Notes: a model not told the origin generated them from the letters alone. 64,000 nt of DNA from Monarcha castaneiventris obscurior (GCA_026261815.1 JAMPIT010000350.1:248001-312000); one strand, 5' to 3'; shown: positions 11,451 to 24,864, counted from the first letter of the stretch. Translations and numbers: made by a program.

Positions 11451-14400
11451 AGGGGGTGATTTGTCACCCAACATGAGTTTAAACTGTGTAGAAGTTCTGC
11501 CATAGGATGTTCCAGATATTTCAAGTTTCGAAAAAAAAATTCAAAAAATTCAAGAGAAATCCATGAAGAGCTGTTACTTATGAGGACTTAGCTTCTGCCT
11601 GATGAAGCCCCTGAAGGCTGGAAAGTGTTCCGATGAATTACCACCATGTGTTTGCTGGAGATTTTGCAATTTTTGCTAAACATTCACTTTTGTCTGGAGC
11701 CTGTTGCTGAACTAAATAAAACTTCTTCTTGCCATGGTACAGCTATTCTTCCAAAACATTAATTAATTTACAGTTTAAAACCACAGAAGCCTCAGGGTGG
11801 AGCACACAGGGCAAAGGAGGGAGTGGGACAGCACAGCTAGGTGGGCATGGCATGAGACTTGAAGTGCTGTCCCAGGCAATGCTGTTGGGAATGCTGGAGC
11901 ATCATCAGTTCTTCTGGCAAATTCACGCTCATGTGAAAGGCAGATTTTCACCAGTGAGAATCAGATATTTGTGTGAGTATAGCTAAGACTGTGTAAGGTC
12001 TTCATTCATTTATATGAATGGGCAGAAACCGACAGCTTTTGATTACTGAATCACTATTTTAATTTTTCTAATAAATTATGTCCACTTTAAACTCCATTGG
12101 AAAACCTGCTTACTTGTTTTGCCGTGACTCCTTCAATTGCAGCATTGCATACAAAGACAGAATTTGACTCACATATTCTGATTTGTGTGGAAAAGTGTAA
12201 TCTATCTGGCACTTAAGAAACACAGGATAATCTATGTGGCACTTAACAAACACAGGAGACATCTTTTCAGTCTTTCCAGTCTTTTACTCCAGAGATACAT
12301 ACCTGCAGTGTCAGAGCAGCAGCTCTGTGATGATGTTTCACAAGGTTCAGAGCAATACTGGAAAGATGTTTGTGAACTCAACAAGATTTTGTGGTTTGTT
12401 CGGTTTTATTGTCTCCATCCAAGTAGAATTTGTGCATAGTGTGAAGGGACATATCATGTGGGAGGCAAGGAAAAGGATTGTAAACAACCCTACACAGGGG
12501 GATTAAAAATAAATTTTCCTTTGAAGCAGGCCTGAACTTCCAGCTACACAAGCACCAGCTTTCAAGAATGCCAAACTACACATCTCTACTACTGGTTATT
12601 GCATTTAGAAATAATCTCTGTGTAGCCCTTGTCAGAGTCCCTGGAAGACTTTCATTTACATTGGAACATTTTAGTACATCAGAAGTTAACTTCTGGTATG
12701 ATTTTGTCACATTAACACACCCCCATCCGCACCCTTCCCTGTGAGTAGGGAGTGTGAGCAAGGCAGACATTGACCCTGAGATTTTTAATCAAATTGACCT
12801 AACTTCAGCTCTAGAAGGTTCACATCCTCATGTGACGCAATGGACCATTTCCTATGAGCTGGGCTGTGCTGCATCATGAAACCTAGAAAATATTTCCATA
12901 GTGCCAAACAGGGTGGTGAGTCAGATAATTTCTGGAATTGTTCCTCTGGAAAATTGTTCAGTAGTTAGAGATTCACTTGTCTGAGGCATCGCACGTGCAT
13001 GTTATCCCTTTCAAACCATTGCTGAAAATCAGCCTGTAATATCCAGATGAACAATTGTCCTTTGTAACCGACTCTTTACAACCGTATCTTTTTTCTGCAT
13101 CTTTGCATCAGAATACAGAATCAGTGACCCAATGTCTGCTTGTAGGAATGGCAGGAATAAAACAGCAGAGGCGCTCCCAGCTTCATCTGGACCAGATTTT
13201 GTATCTAATCAAGTGCTATTTAGCTGCAAACTATCACTTGATTACTGAAACCCCTTCTACTGTGATGCAGCAGCTCAGTTTATACAGAAAAAGAATTGCT
13301 CAAACAGGGAATTCAGTCTGATCCTTCCTTTGAACATTCATGAATAGTTTAAGAAAAGAAAAGCAGTCTGGTTTTGTGGCACTGGAGTCTCCATTTTATC
13401 CTCAAAAAGAAAAAAAGAAGCATTTTAATGGATATATTTTATTCCTCCTGCTCTGAGTCAGAATCATCCAAGGAAGGGATGAGTCAGTAAGTCCAAATGA
13501 TTTTTGAAGAGAAGACTACCTCCTAAAAGGGATGACTTGTGGTTACAAGGTAACACAGAGGTGTATAGAAGGAAGGAATAGCACACGCTGACTTTGGGCA
13601 GTGCTAACCCCAAAATGCACGATTACATTGCAGTGGCTGCTGTGACTGTAACTTGTGTAAGTGGCTCTGTCTCCAACAAAGAGTGACCTCCGTTGCTGCT
13701 GCTTGGGCTGCTGTGCCAGCAAAGTGCTCAGCAGGAAGCTGCCCCCCTGCTTAGGGTGGGCTTTGTCGGCAGCACTGAACTCTGACACAGCACGGTGCTA
13801 AGGGTGCCAGGATCCAAGGAACTCTGCTTTAGGTGCATTCCTGCCAGCTCCGGTGATGCAGGGCAGAGTTTTCTGTTCTGAGCCTGTCTGAAAGGCCTTT
13901 GCTCCAACAATGCTGGGGCAGGAGGCATTGAGTGCTGAGCAGTCAAATGCCCTTTGGAGTTAATGCTTTTCTGACACTGTTACATGCAGTACGGAACTGC
14001 ATTCCTTCTCTATGTTATATTTTTTGAAAGATAGTCCATATTTTGATCCCAGAGGAACCCAGGGGATTGTCCATAAAATAGGAAATTCTATCATTTCAAT
14101 ATAATTTTAAGTATAGCTGGCATACATGAAATTTTAGAAGGGACCATTCACTGAAACCTGAAGCATAGTTCTGAGTGGGGAAGGATGTGCAAGTAGCTCT
14201 GGAGCTCGCTGGGGCAAGGAAAAAGAAGTTTATTTCTGTACTCTGCTGAAATGTGGAAATAATTTGGGCTGGAATTTGTGAAAGCGCTGGCTTCCTAAGG
14301 ACACAGATTTGAGACTGCCTTCCATGCAGAGTACCTTGAAGGCTGGTAGAAAGAAATTGGCAGAGGTAGCTGTGCTGGTGAGAATGGGGATAAGGGAGTG

Positions 14401-17150
14401 GAAGAGGACACAGGAGAGCTCTGCCAGTCTCTGTCTCACTCGTGTGTGCTGTAGATTCACCATGGATGTGTGAAGATTCACCTGGATTGCCACTCTTCTT
14501 CTTGCACAGAGGGGTCCCAGAGAGGAGAGGAGGAACAGAGAAAGCATGGATACTTTCCAGAACAGTCTCCCAACTCTCCGAAATTTTCACATTTGATAGC
14601 CTGTCAGAAAGTTCAGTGCTTGTTGAAATGTCAGCCATCCCGCTACAGCCCAAGGTTTGCAGGAGTCTTTAATGCTTATATATAAAAAAATATATATCCA
14701 TTACATATATATGTGTATAAAAATATGTAACGCTTCATTATTTCAGAGTGCTGTCCACAATGTTATAGATTTTTCAGCATTTTTAGAAATACACAAAATG
14801 GCCTTGCAGCATCCTGCCAGCCTGTGCCTGGGAAGCTGATTGAACAGTCATCTTCCAAACAATATTTATGAAAAGTGAGGACATAACTGGGATGTCTTCT
14901 ATGGATAGGTACAGCAAAAACATACTGAAGTCTATTGCCAGTGTTGAAAGGATGAAGTGCAACTCAACAAAGGAGCTTGGTCAATGCATGAACTGGTAAA
15001 TAAATGATGGTGTAGTTGTGGTGCCTTTTAATAAATAAACCACTTGAGCCTAAGAAAAATGACACTGAAACACACTTAACCATAGCACTTTCAGGAACAC
15101 TGCGTGCCTCCTTCAGAAGTGATTTATCAATGTCTTGATTCTGATATTTATCTGCATAAAAGAGCAGTAAACCCTTCAGACTCTTCAAATCTGAAAAGAT
15201 GTTTCTGTATTTGCCTTGTGCTAGCCCAGGTTTTTGCTGCATGTAACTTATGCCAGTTCCAACAAGCTGGGGTACTGAAGGGGGCATTTCTTGTGTACTT
15301 CCCTGGAAACATAAATAGTGTTTAAAAAAGCCCTGGCACTTGAGTGTATGGCTCCTAATTTTAACTCACAAACAAACCACTCCATAACTGCTTGGATGAC
15401 AAACTGTGAGGAAATGCAGCATGTGACAGCCTGGTACATCTGCCTCAACAAGTATTTTGTCCAGTTTTCTAGAAATTATGGCTCCAATGACAGGGAGTGG
15501 GCATAAGAGTGTCCCACAGCTCTTGGGATACAGACAAGCAGAGCTGAGGAGCTCCATGAGTTCACTTGCCTGGTGAGTGAGTTGTGATGTCTCCTCTGAC
15601 CTCACTCACCATCAGGGATTTGGACCAGACTGATCTGCCACTAAGCAAACTGGCTTCTTTGCACCAGAGCTCCTGTCAGGGATTTCAAACTCTTCCTGTC
15701 TGGGGCTTTAATTGAAGCAAATATGAAGCTTTTCAGGTTTTTTTGCAAAATGCATTTTTCATGAGAAAAATCTTAATAATATTCCTCTGTCATTGCAGGC
15801 AGGATTTCAAGCTTCAACCTGAATGCAGTGGGAGGCAGGAGCAGCAGGGGCTCCCTTACCCTGGGGCCAGAACACACCGATGCAGAGCACAGGGAGAGGG
15901 AGCCTGTGCTGCTGTAGATCCTCTTGCTGGAAAATGAACAAAACTGAGACCGAGTGTGTTTCTGCATGCTCAACTACACATCCATCCCTATCTAGGCAGG
16001 AAAGCAGCCCATTTCTTACTTTAGAGGGTTCAAAGGACAAGAAAAAAGGACAGGAAAGTATAATTTAATGCAGAGATCCTCACTTCCTCTGTAACCTGAG
16101 TTTTTCAGAGGAGAGATTTCAAAGGGGAACACTCACAGTTCTCATTTCTGTTGTCAAAAGAAATGCAGAAACAACAGCAGAATGCTTAAATTTTTTACAC
16201 AAATGATTCCTCTGATAGAAAGCATGAGCCCCCAGAGTCTGAAAAGTATAGCACAGGACGTTTGGCTTACTTATTAAGACTTCTTCAAGTACTTGTGAAT
16301 TGGAGGAATTTGCAGAGCAAATCTTAGAAAAAGACAAAGGTTGTGTGATTGATCTTGCTGACTAAAGCTAATGCTATTTGCAGATGTATCTGCATTGAAC
16401 AAATCTAGACAAATTATTGATGAGAAGAAAAAATTTACAAAGGCTTTCCTCTTACTGTTGCATTGTCTGTGGATTTATTATATTTATTCTCAATTTAAAA
16501 TTTATTTACTTAATGATTTCTGAAGATAACCTTTCTTTTTATGCTTTGTTACTCAGAAGAATTCATTGCATCAGTGGCTTCCAGACTCTTCTGAGTGAGC
16601 CTCCCACCTACAGTCTCATCTTCCCTGCCCCCTCCATTCCCAGCAGCTCTGTAAATCTGGGGGATGAAAGAAGGGGGAGGTTTGTACCATAAACCATCTG
16701 GCAGCAGTTCTTTTTGCTGTCTTGTGTCACTCTCTGCCCCTTTGCTATTACCTGGGATGCAGAAGGGAGTCTGACAGCAGTGCTGGGGCCTCTGTGCTTC
16801 CCATCCTCTGGAGCAGGGGAAGGCAGTGCATGGCTCAGGCTCCCTCCTTTGCCGTTCCTGGATCCAGCTTTCACCCGGTGCTCTGTGCTGAGCATCCAGT
16901 GTGCCTGTGTACGGAGAGACTGAGGGAATAAGGGATACATCCTGGTTTAGAGTGGTTTAAAGTACCTGTCCTGCTGATGCTGTATGACCACTGTTAACAC
17001 GCCAGAGCTGAATTGTGGGGAGAGCACAGCACATGCATGGTTTTTGCCACTCAGGTTATTTTATTCTCTTCCCAAGTTTCTGATCATAGCTCTTAAAATC
17101 TGGTTTCCTATTGTTATAAAAATTGGATAGTTTCGGATGTTAAATCAAAT
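11451..17150. other. non-coding DNA, no gene seen
   Basis: This stretch is single-copy-looking. The longest frame is 185 codons on the minus strand at 14,096-14,653. It lacks a recognisable domain, has competing open frames on both strands, and its only hydrophobic runs are short. An AT-rich run with TATATA blocks lies at about 14,677-14,730. A 30-bp tandem duplication near 12.2 kb is listed separately. Confidence 0.55.
12199..12258. repeat. 30-bp tandem duplication, two copies
   Basis: Copy one (12,199-12,228) and copy two (12,229-12,258) both read AATCTAT.TGGCACTTAA.A, then AACACAGGA plus one variable base. They differ at three of thirty positions. The period is exactly 30 bp, so the duplication keeps frame and an open frame runs across it, but that frame (12,185-12,439) resembles no known protein. 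This looks like a simple local replication-slippage duplication. Confidence 0.9.
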
Positions 17151-17221
17151 AAAACTGGTTTATTTAACAATTAAAAAACTGGAACCTAAAAAACCTCGAA
17201 AATTTACATAAAAATTGAAGT

Positions 17222-17600
17222 CCGAGATCCCTTCGAGCAGAGACACTTTTTCAGCCATTTAGGCTATTAAAAACCCAAGCATAGCTTTTTCTCGGAGCGG
17301 AGCTGCCTGGGAAAAAAGGCAGAAAGAGTTATTCTGTGGCCTGATGTCCTCTCCGGCCGAGGCTCTCCGTGGCTTGTCCAGACGAAAAAGAGGAAGAGCT
17401 GGAACTTTCGGCTTGGGATAAAGGGGATTCTCCGCCCCCTTTCACTCCCAGTTCTGCTTCCTTGTCCCACGGTGATCGGTTGTTCACTCTCCAAGCAGCT
17501 CTCAGCCAATGGCTCGTGAGTTTCTAGGGTTGCTGACAGCCCATTGTCTGCCGCGGGAATTGATTTTATGTGGAAGCATGCTCTCAGAAAACCGGCTGCA
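17222..17600. promoter_or_regulatory. CpG-enriched promoter-like patch
   Basis: I count about 15-16 CpG in roughly 370 bp, against about zero to one per 60 bp around it. It contains a GC box (CCGCCCCC at 17,432-17,439, the reverse complement of the Sp1-type GGGGGCGG) and a CCAAT box (17,506-17,510, in the context CAGCCAATGG, a good NF-Y site). An SacII site, CCGCGG, sits at 17,551-17,556. No TATA box is clear, so direction cannot be told: NF-Y and Sp1 sites work both ways. An 80-codon minus-strand frame (17,267-17,509) lies inside, but matches nothing I know. The base composition and the motifs are what I see; the promoter role is an inference. It could instead be an eroded old island or an enhancer. 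Confidence 0.45.
17506..17510 (+). promoter_or_regulatory. CCAAT box in CpG-enriched patch
   Basis: CCAAT sits in the context CTCAGCCAATGGC, close to the NF-Y consensus. It lies 67 bp from the GC box at 17,432-17,439. A five-base core is common by chance, so its value rests on the CpG-rich setting. Confidence 0.35.
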
Positions 17601-17996
17601 AAACCCAGGTTCCCATGTTCACTCTTACAAGGTACAAAACAAATAACACCAAACTACAGCTCCCAAAACCACCCAAACACTCCCAAAACACCTTCACAAC
17701 CATCTAAAATAAAGGAGTCTGTCAACTCTATATTTTAGTTAGAATAATACTTCACAAAAACACAGCAGCTTTGATACTTGATGAAAGATGATGCGAAAGT
17801 CCTAAAAGGGTTCATGCATAACACTATAAAGCACAGTCTGAAATGTGTTCTCAGCACAAATCCATAATACTTACTTCAAAATAATTGTTTGCATTAATTC
17901 CATGGCTGTATATGTAGCTAGGTTTGGGACCTAGACATTTGAACTGATTTCATTTGTGACTGGTAGGGATGTAATTTCTTCTTCCTGAAAGTTAGG

Positions 17997-18016
17997 TACT
18001 CATTTTAAAATGAGTA
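17997..18016. repeat. perfect 20-bp palindrome
   Basis: The sequence TACTCATTTTAAAATGAGTA equals its own reverse complement over all twenty bases. Such a site could bind a symmetric dimeric factor, and the outer TGAGTA halves resemble half-sites of bZIP proteins. No function can be claimed from this alone. Confidence 0.9.
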
Positions 18017-20666
18017 TAGTGCTTCCTCTCTTCTTCCCTTTGCCTGGCACCTCTCTTTGGCTTATAAATTTTTTATGGTTTGGGGGTTGTCTCTTGCCTT
18101 CTGTCTGCTTACTAACACCTCTGAGCAAAATCTGAATAGGAATTTCTAAGGGCAACCACAGTACAAGTATTAGAGCAATGGTCACATCACTTCCTACAAG
18201 AGCTGTAGAAACAGAACATAACAGGAAAACACAGCTCTAACCTGTTTATGTGTAAGTAAAAATTGCTGCATGGCTTTTTGCAAGGTTTGTGCAAGCTGAA
18301 CTCAGCTATTACATTTCAACTAGACTATGGAGTAAATCAGATAATAGTTGGGGATGGCACTTACACTGTATTAATGAATTATGCTTTTTGGTGGTTATAT
18401 AGAAAAGGATTACCAACCTCATGAATTTTATCCAGTGTGATTGATTGCCTGACTGTTTAATGGGAAGTTCTTGATTAGTAAGCCTCCCAGATGGTTTTTC
18501 TCTCCTCTTACATTTCTATTTAGATATCGTTTATCTATTTCTTTTTATATGATTTTTTCCATTTACGTTTTCTTCAGCAAAGAATTCTGTCCTCCTCCCA
18601 ATCCCTTCTAATTCATTCCAAAGTTTAAATGACAAATAAAAATGCTGGATTTGAAAACTCTGGTAAGCTGCAAGAGGACTGACAAAAAAAAAAAGTGCAC
18701 CATGTCTTCCCCACACTGTGAGGCACTGGAAGATAACTGCTAATAATCTACCATCTGTTTATAAGATGCACAGAGGTCATAATTCTAAAAACTTTTATGG
18801 CATGATATGAGTTTATTTGCCTGGTAATTCCAGTGAAGTAAATGGAAATACATGCAGCAGTAAAGTACCTCAGAGTAAACTTACACACAGGCTGTGTCTA
18901 TTTTAGACTTAAGCAGGGAAAAGCCATCGGCTTACACACAGGGTGCCAGCTGTGCCATCCTGTTAGGATGTTCCCCCATGTGGGTCAGGGGCAGACCAGC
19001 CAGCACTTGCTCTGCACCCAGGCAGTGTGGAAGGAACCCCTTGTGGGAAGGTAGGAAAGCTTAATGGTGTGGGTATGGTCAAACCATGCCCCTTGCCTTC
19101 ATGGCAAGAGACCAAACTCTGCCGCTTTGCTGTGCTCAAACAAATATATCCATAGAAGCCACTGCAGCATAAAAGGAAACCGCAAAACCCACGAGATCCA
19201 TGAAGTTTTGTGTTAACGGATAGATGTCTCTGACAGTTTTCATAACTATGCCTGTCTTGAGTAGCTGAAATGATGCTCTTCTTATGTACATTTTTCAAAT
19301 GCGATTTTATTTTTTTTCTGAGCTTTCTGGAGCTTTTTGAAATTGTCCTGTGCTTGCCCTCATCCCTTCCTGCACATGGGCTTTGCAAAGACCAGAAGCC
19401 CCACTAGCTCCCCGAGTGTGGCTTCCCCTGTTGACTTTGCAGCTCAAATATAGAGAGAAATCAGGCGATTTCGACAATGCAAAAATTTCAGACACATTTT
19501 ATGAGCTGTGGGGATTAGGTTAGCAGTGGTGATTCTGACCCACTTCTCAGGAGAAGAATGGAAAAACTGTTCTCATTGCTGAAACCACTTATGAACTAAT
19601 GTTGTTTACAGAGAATGGACCTTTTCTTGTTCTGTTCCACCTTTCCTGAAAATGTCATATGGAGTCATACTCATTAATACTCTTCAATAAATTAAAAAAA
19701 CCATTCTTATTACAGGAATAAGTATACTTTTAGAGTCACAGGTTTTATTAATTACCTTCCTGTAACATGTTACCCATTTGGAAAATCCAGCACTTATGTC
19801 AGATACTGAAAAAATGCCATTAAGATTAGGGGTTTTATATAAAACACACGCAAAATAAACCTGTAAGAAAGACAATTGCAGAAGTGGAGTCTAGAATTGT
19901 GCCTCTTGAGTTAAAAAAGAAAGAAAATTAAGTTCTTGAGAGCAGTGAAAGACCTGGCTCAATATTTTAGCATCTCAGTTGCTTACTGTTTGAAGTACAT
20001 TTATCTGCAATGCCGGTTATGTTTGTTGCCAAACAGTCTCAAAAGCCAAATTGATACATGCTTCAGAATTAGCCTGTAGCCTCAGAGGAAGTAGGGTCAT
20101 TTTCAGGTACTTTGGAAGATCTCTAATAGCTGTTCTGGCTGCATAAAATCAGGAAGAGTCTGAACCTTTTTTAATTACTTCTCTGCAGAAAGACTGAGCC
20201 ATCAGCCTTGTTCCAATCCTCTTCCTCAGTGACTGAGCTTATTGCTCTGTTAAATGGCAATACAGGGAGAAATATTGTGAGGGGGTCATATATTCTCTCA
20301 CAGCTGTTGATGTGATGAGCTGGAAAACAAACTCTGACACTAAGAAACACACTGTTCTGAAGAGAATTGTAATCCCAGCCCATGAGGAGTCAATGCTAGG
20401 GTCTAAGGCAGTTTTTAATGATGTTGTTTGCTTTTATTATTTAAAACTATTTTATTTTCTTCATTCCTTTTCTCAGAGTAACATCAGATCACTTGGATAA
20501 AGTGATGAAGGTTTGCTTGTAACACAGTGTATTGACAGTAGCCTGTCACCTTTACTGTGGTACATTTCCAGCCATGTATATAAAAATAGACACCAAAAGG
20601 CAGCAATAAACTAAAATGATGCAGAGAACTTCTAAAGGAGCCAGAAAAGTATCGCAGTGCTGTTCT

Positions 20667-20682
20667 CTTTTGATATCAAAAG
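20667..20682. repeat. perfect 16-bp palindrome
   Basis: CTTTTGATATCAAAAG is its own reverse complement, centred on an EcoRV-type GATATC core. It stands in otherwise ordinary AT-rich DNA, so chance is a fair explanation. Confidence 0.85.
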
Positions 20683-23600
20683 GCAGGCATAGAGGAGTCT
20701 TTTACTAAAAATGTTATAGGACTATGGCTGCATGAATATTTAAGAAGGGAATTAAAATAAGGGAGAAATTAATACTACAATTGAAAAGATATTTCTAGGA
20801 ACTGGTAATACAGAGGAAGAGATGGCAATTTTGCATAGTGTATCATAGGATAAAAATAACAGTGATTTGAAATTAATTATTTGGTACTAAGAAGAATGTC
20901 TTAACTATAACTTTGTTCTGTTTTATATCATTTTCTGTGCTCCTTACAGAAAGGAGGAATTTGCATCTCTTAGTGGTGTCTTTGACATATTTCATATATG
21001 TTTTTATTTCCTTTCATTCTCTCCCCTGATAATAAGTCTGTGGTGGCAAAAACGCAATCACTGCTATTCTTTTAATGGAATTGTCTCAGAAAATACAGTA
21101 GAGGAACTTCAACTTGTTTCAGGAAACTCCATATTTTTTTAAAGCTCAGAACTTTGTTGGGGCTTTTTTTTGTTTTTTTCAGAAGACAAGCTCTTTAACA
21201 CCTGGACTCTTAACACATACTCAGTTCAAAAGGATAAATTTACCAATGCATATCATACACATCACATCCAAGTTTCCTTTCATAATTCAGACAGTCCTAA
21301 AGAACCAAACACATAAAATTTGGACTGAAGAACAGTGTTAATTTACTCTGTACTTAATCCAGGATGCAAAAGTTCTTTCATAATACGCTGAAAAAAATAT
21401 AATGAAATGAGAGGAACGCTTTCAAGAACAACATATGTTAATGTCTACCCAAGGAAAACACAATTCCAGATTACCAAATTTGAATGACACCCAATTTTCA
21501 TCCAAAAATTATTTGTTGATCTGATTCTTATGCAACCTTCAGCTAAAAGAATCCAGAAACCTGTGTAGCACTATTTGCAACAAATTCCTGGTATTTTTAA
21601 TGTATAATTGAGGTCATAAGGCTAGGTGCTGGTGACCATATAGCTTAAAACTCTCTGAAAACAAAAACAAAACCAACCAACCAAACAAAAAAACCCCACC
21701 AAAAATTATTAAATTCTGTCAGAATATAAGGAGGATCTGATCTCCTGGAACTCGTGGTTTCAAGATCTTAGTCCATCATAGGATATCAATCACTCTCCCA
21801 AAGGCAGCCTTGCCCAAGAAGGTTCACAAGCTTTCAGAAGAAATACTTAGTAGTGATGGGATTGGATTCCTCATCAAGGCACTTTTTCCCTCACTTAGTT
21901 GCTAATGGACACATATAAATCCTGTTTGAACCCTCTGAATCTTTGAAATACTGTGGAAAATAGTTTGGAGTGTCAATATTACAAGATGACCCATTGTTAC
22001 CAATTCCTGGCTGATGAAGTGTAAGTCAGAAAACAAACCAATCACATTTTCTGTTATGCTCCCCCTAAAGCAAATGCAAGGTGTATCCTGAAGGTCCACC
22101 CTCCTTACTTTCCAGAGCATTCCTGAAGAATATTTACTGTGGGCCTTGTGGGTTTTGCTGCCAGTGACACAACAGGTGTGGATAGGGGGGTCCCTGGAGG
22201 AAAACCAGCACAAGAGGACCCCACTGTGGAGCAGCCCCTCAGTTTGTCTCAAAACTAAACCTAGATATTCAAGGATTGTTCATAATAGAAATAAAAAATT
22301 TCTTCCCTTTTTCATGACAAAGTTTGACTTTTCATATAATTGGTGTATTAGAATTGCAGTCTTCATGAGTTTGAAGAGCAGGAGAGAATCTGCATGTAAG
22401 TTTCCCACAGGGATACCTGGATTGTAAAGGAATGCTAAGCAATGCTGCAGAAAAAAATAACGTGTTTAATGTTGACTCAAGAGTTGGAAAAATATGTCCT
22501 TTATCACTACAAAATGAACTCAAATAGTAGTAAGATATCATCTATCCACCTTAGACTGTTGCTTTATTAAATATTGCAGATACCACAAGTGGTCCACTGG
22601 TAATTTAATTACTTTTGTGTACTAAGGCAGGTCAGGAAACACAGTATTCACAAAGACAATTGCCAAAGGGGTACATGGTCCTCTTCAGCTTTTCACCACT
22701 GCTAGTGCTGGTGAGGATATACTGGGAAACTGGTGTCTTAGCAGTACTTAAAAAGGTAGATAAACTCACATGTTTTGTTTCCCAGGCTGTGAAAAATGGA
22801 TAAAATTTCTATTGCCCAAGTAAAAGTGATAAACTCTGTTCACCTTCAACTGCACAATTGCTTTTGGCAGTAGCTCTGGGAAGTTTTAATGGAAAAATGT
22901 TAGCATAGCTGCAAGATCAAGAGGTGAATGTCTGTCTACTCTTTCTGCAGATAACTAAAAACATGTGCCCAAGATGACAGCGTTGTCTTGAGTATTGTTA
23001 TTATAGCTTGCTTAAGTGGAATAGTAAAATAATGGCCATTAACATATATTGGCTGTATATTGTAGAGAAACAAACTCCACATTTTGGGTTCCTGCCTCTT
23101 TCAAGTTAATATTTCACAAATGTGAGACAGTAACTTTCACCAGGAAGTGAACTCAGTTATAATCTTAGGATATAGTTAATCTTTTATACCAAGTAAGTTT
23201 CCATGGAAAAGAATAAAGATATTGAAAATATTAAAAAATAAGAGAAAAGAAGATTTTGGAAAGCAAACTACATGAAAGAAAATTCGTTTTAATGTAGTTA
23301 GCTAATTTAATCAGTTTTAATGACTCATAGAATCAGAAGGGCTTTTTTCAATTTAGAAACAGGGATGAAAGGCCATTCGAGGACTTGCAGGTGATGATAC
23401 TTTTCTCACCTGTTATTATACTTGTAAGCAGCTTCTTCATAGTTCCAGCTAGGGCACTATCATGTGCTTATGGTACAGGTGAGAGTGTCTTTCTGCATGT
23501 TATAGCAAGAGTGCAGGAAAATACAAGTATCTCACTTCCACTCAAAAAGGGCCAGACTATCTGAACTCTAGGAGTATGGTTTTGAGCCTTGCTTTTCACT

Positions 23601-24184
23601 CATGTACAATGAAGGCTTCATCCAGCAGCAAGCTATAGTTCAATCATTAATCACGTGCATTTTAATAATTCCAATTTTTAAAATTTGTCTATATGGAGAG
23701 TAATCAACAATGGAAAAACATCAGGAGTGTAAATGGTGCTTTAAAATGTGTTGTGGAAGAATATTCAGTGATTAAGCGGTGATTCTTTATGCAGTCGTAT
23801 TTTGAAGGGAGCAGACAAACTGTTTGAGCTCTGCCTGCTGCTAATAGACACCCCGGTGAAGTATTTTGCTCTCAAAGCCCAGAACTCCTGCTTTTTTTCT
23901 CAGTGCTTTTATGCCATTAAGGTTCTTGCCCTTGACAGTTCTTGAGTGAACATAATCCAAGACACACCACACTTTCTGACAGCCCCTTTTAACAGGCATT
24001 CCAGTGCATTTTTCATACTTCATCTTTCATGCAGCCTTAATCATCTTCCCTTGAAAGTGAAATGATACTGCTCACCTATGGCATTTCAAAGTTTACACTT
24101 CTTTGTTTAAGTTCTCACTTTTTCAGATTGACAGTCAATTTCTAAGGAGATAATTGAGTTCTAGTTATGTAAGCTTTGTGTTAC

Positions 24185-24253
24185 TTTTTAGGAGGTTTGA
24201 TTGGGGGTTTTTAGGAGTTTTGCAGTTACACAACTTTTTGATATTTTTAGGAG
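24185..24253 (+). repeat. three copies of TTTTTAGGAG in T/G-rich block
   Basis: Exact copies of TTTTTAGGAG start at 24,185, 24,208 and 24,244. Two of the three continue as TTTTG. The plus strand here is strongly T/G-rich. The spacing (23 and 36 bp) is irregular, so this is a degenerate local repeat and not a clean array. Confidence 0.75.
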
Positions 24254-24864
24254 TTTTGGTTTTACTTTTGTGGGAATTTTGCAGGCTATCTGCCAGTTCT
24301 GCTTTGTAGTTATAGTGATACACTAGTGTTACAAAAAGTACCCTAATGATGTGTTTGAAAACTACATGGTGTCAATCTGTTCTGTTTGCAAAATGAGTCA
24401 ACATAAGATTCCATAAGGAATCAGCATCAAAAATGATGTCATAAAGACTTACCTGAGCTTTAGTTTATTGTCGTATTGGATGAGGCGGTACTTATATGTG
24501 TAGCCTTTTTGTGCTACACTTCTCACAGCACCACTACCATGAAGGAATTTAAATGTACAGATTCTATACCGTGCTGACTCTTTGGGCTTAGTGCAGTTGT
24601 CAAGAGAACTTTGAGCTATTGAAACCTGTCTCTGTCAGATGAAAGAAACTGTCCCTTCCTGCTTTCCTGGCTGCTCATTTCTGCTCCAGTGCTGTCAAAC
24701 CACTGAGCTAGCACAAGTTTCTCTGGCCTCACGTTGGAGTGGACCAATGAAACACTCCAGGTAAAATTATACTGTCCAAAAAGCTTTTTGGGAACAGCTT
24801 TGGTGAACTGGGTGAATTAAATTGAATAATCTTATTTGACTCAGCCTATTAAATGCAGTAGATA

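Larger units (their letters stand above)
17601..24860. other. non-coding DNA, no gene seen
   Basis: Frames are short (at most 141 codons, minus strand, 18,963-19,388) and unrecognised. The stretch is AT-rich. It contains two perfect palindromes (near 18.0 and 20.67 kb) and a T-rich block with three copies of a decamer (24.2 kb), listed separately. An A/C-rich low-complexity run lies at about 21,660-21,700. Confidence 0.55.

Noticed and set aside
14096..14653. 185-codon minus-strand open frame
   Set aside because: No known domain, overlapping open frames on both strands, and composition like translated non-coding DNA (rich in Ser, Thr and Leu). I do not call it a gene.
23328..23350. CATAGAATCAGAAGGGC, resembling the start of a reversed CR1 3' end
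   Set aside because: Only about 16 bases match, and the next 60 bases do not follow the consensus.
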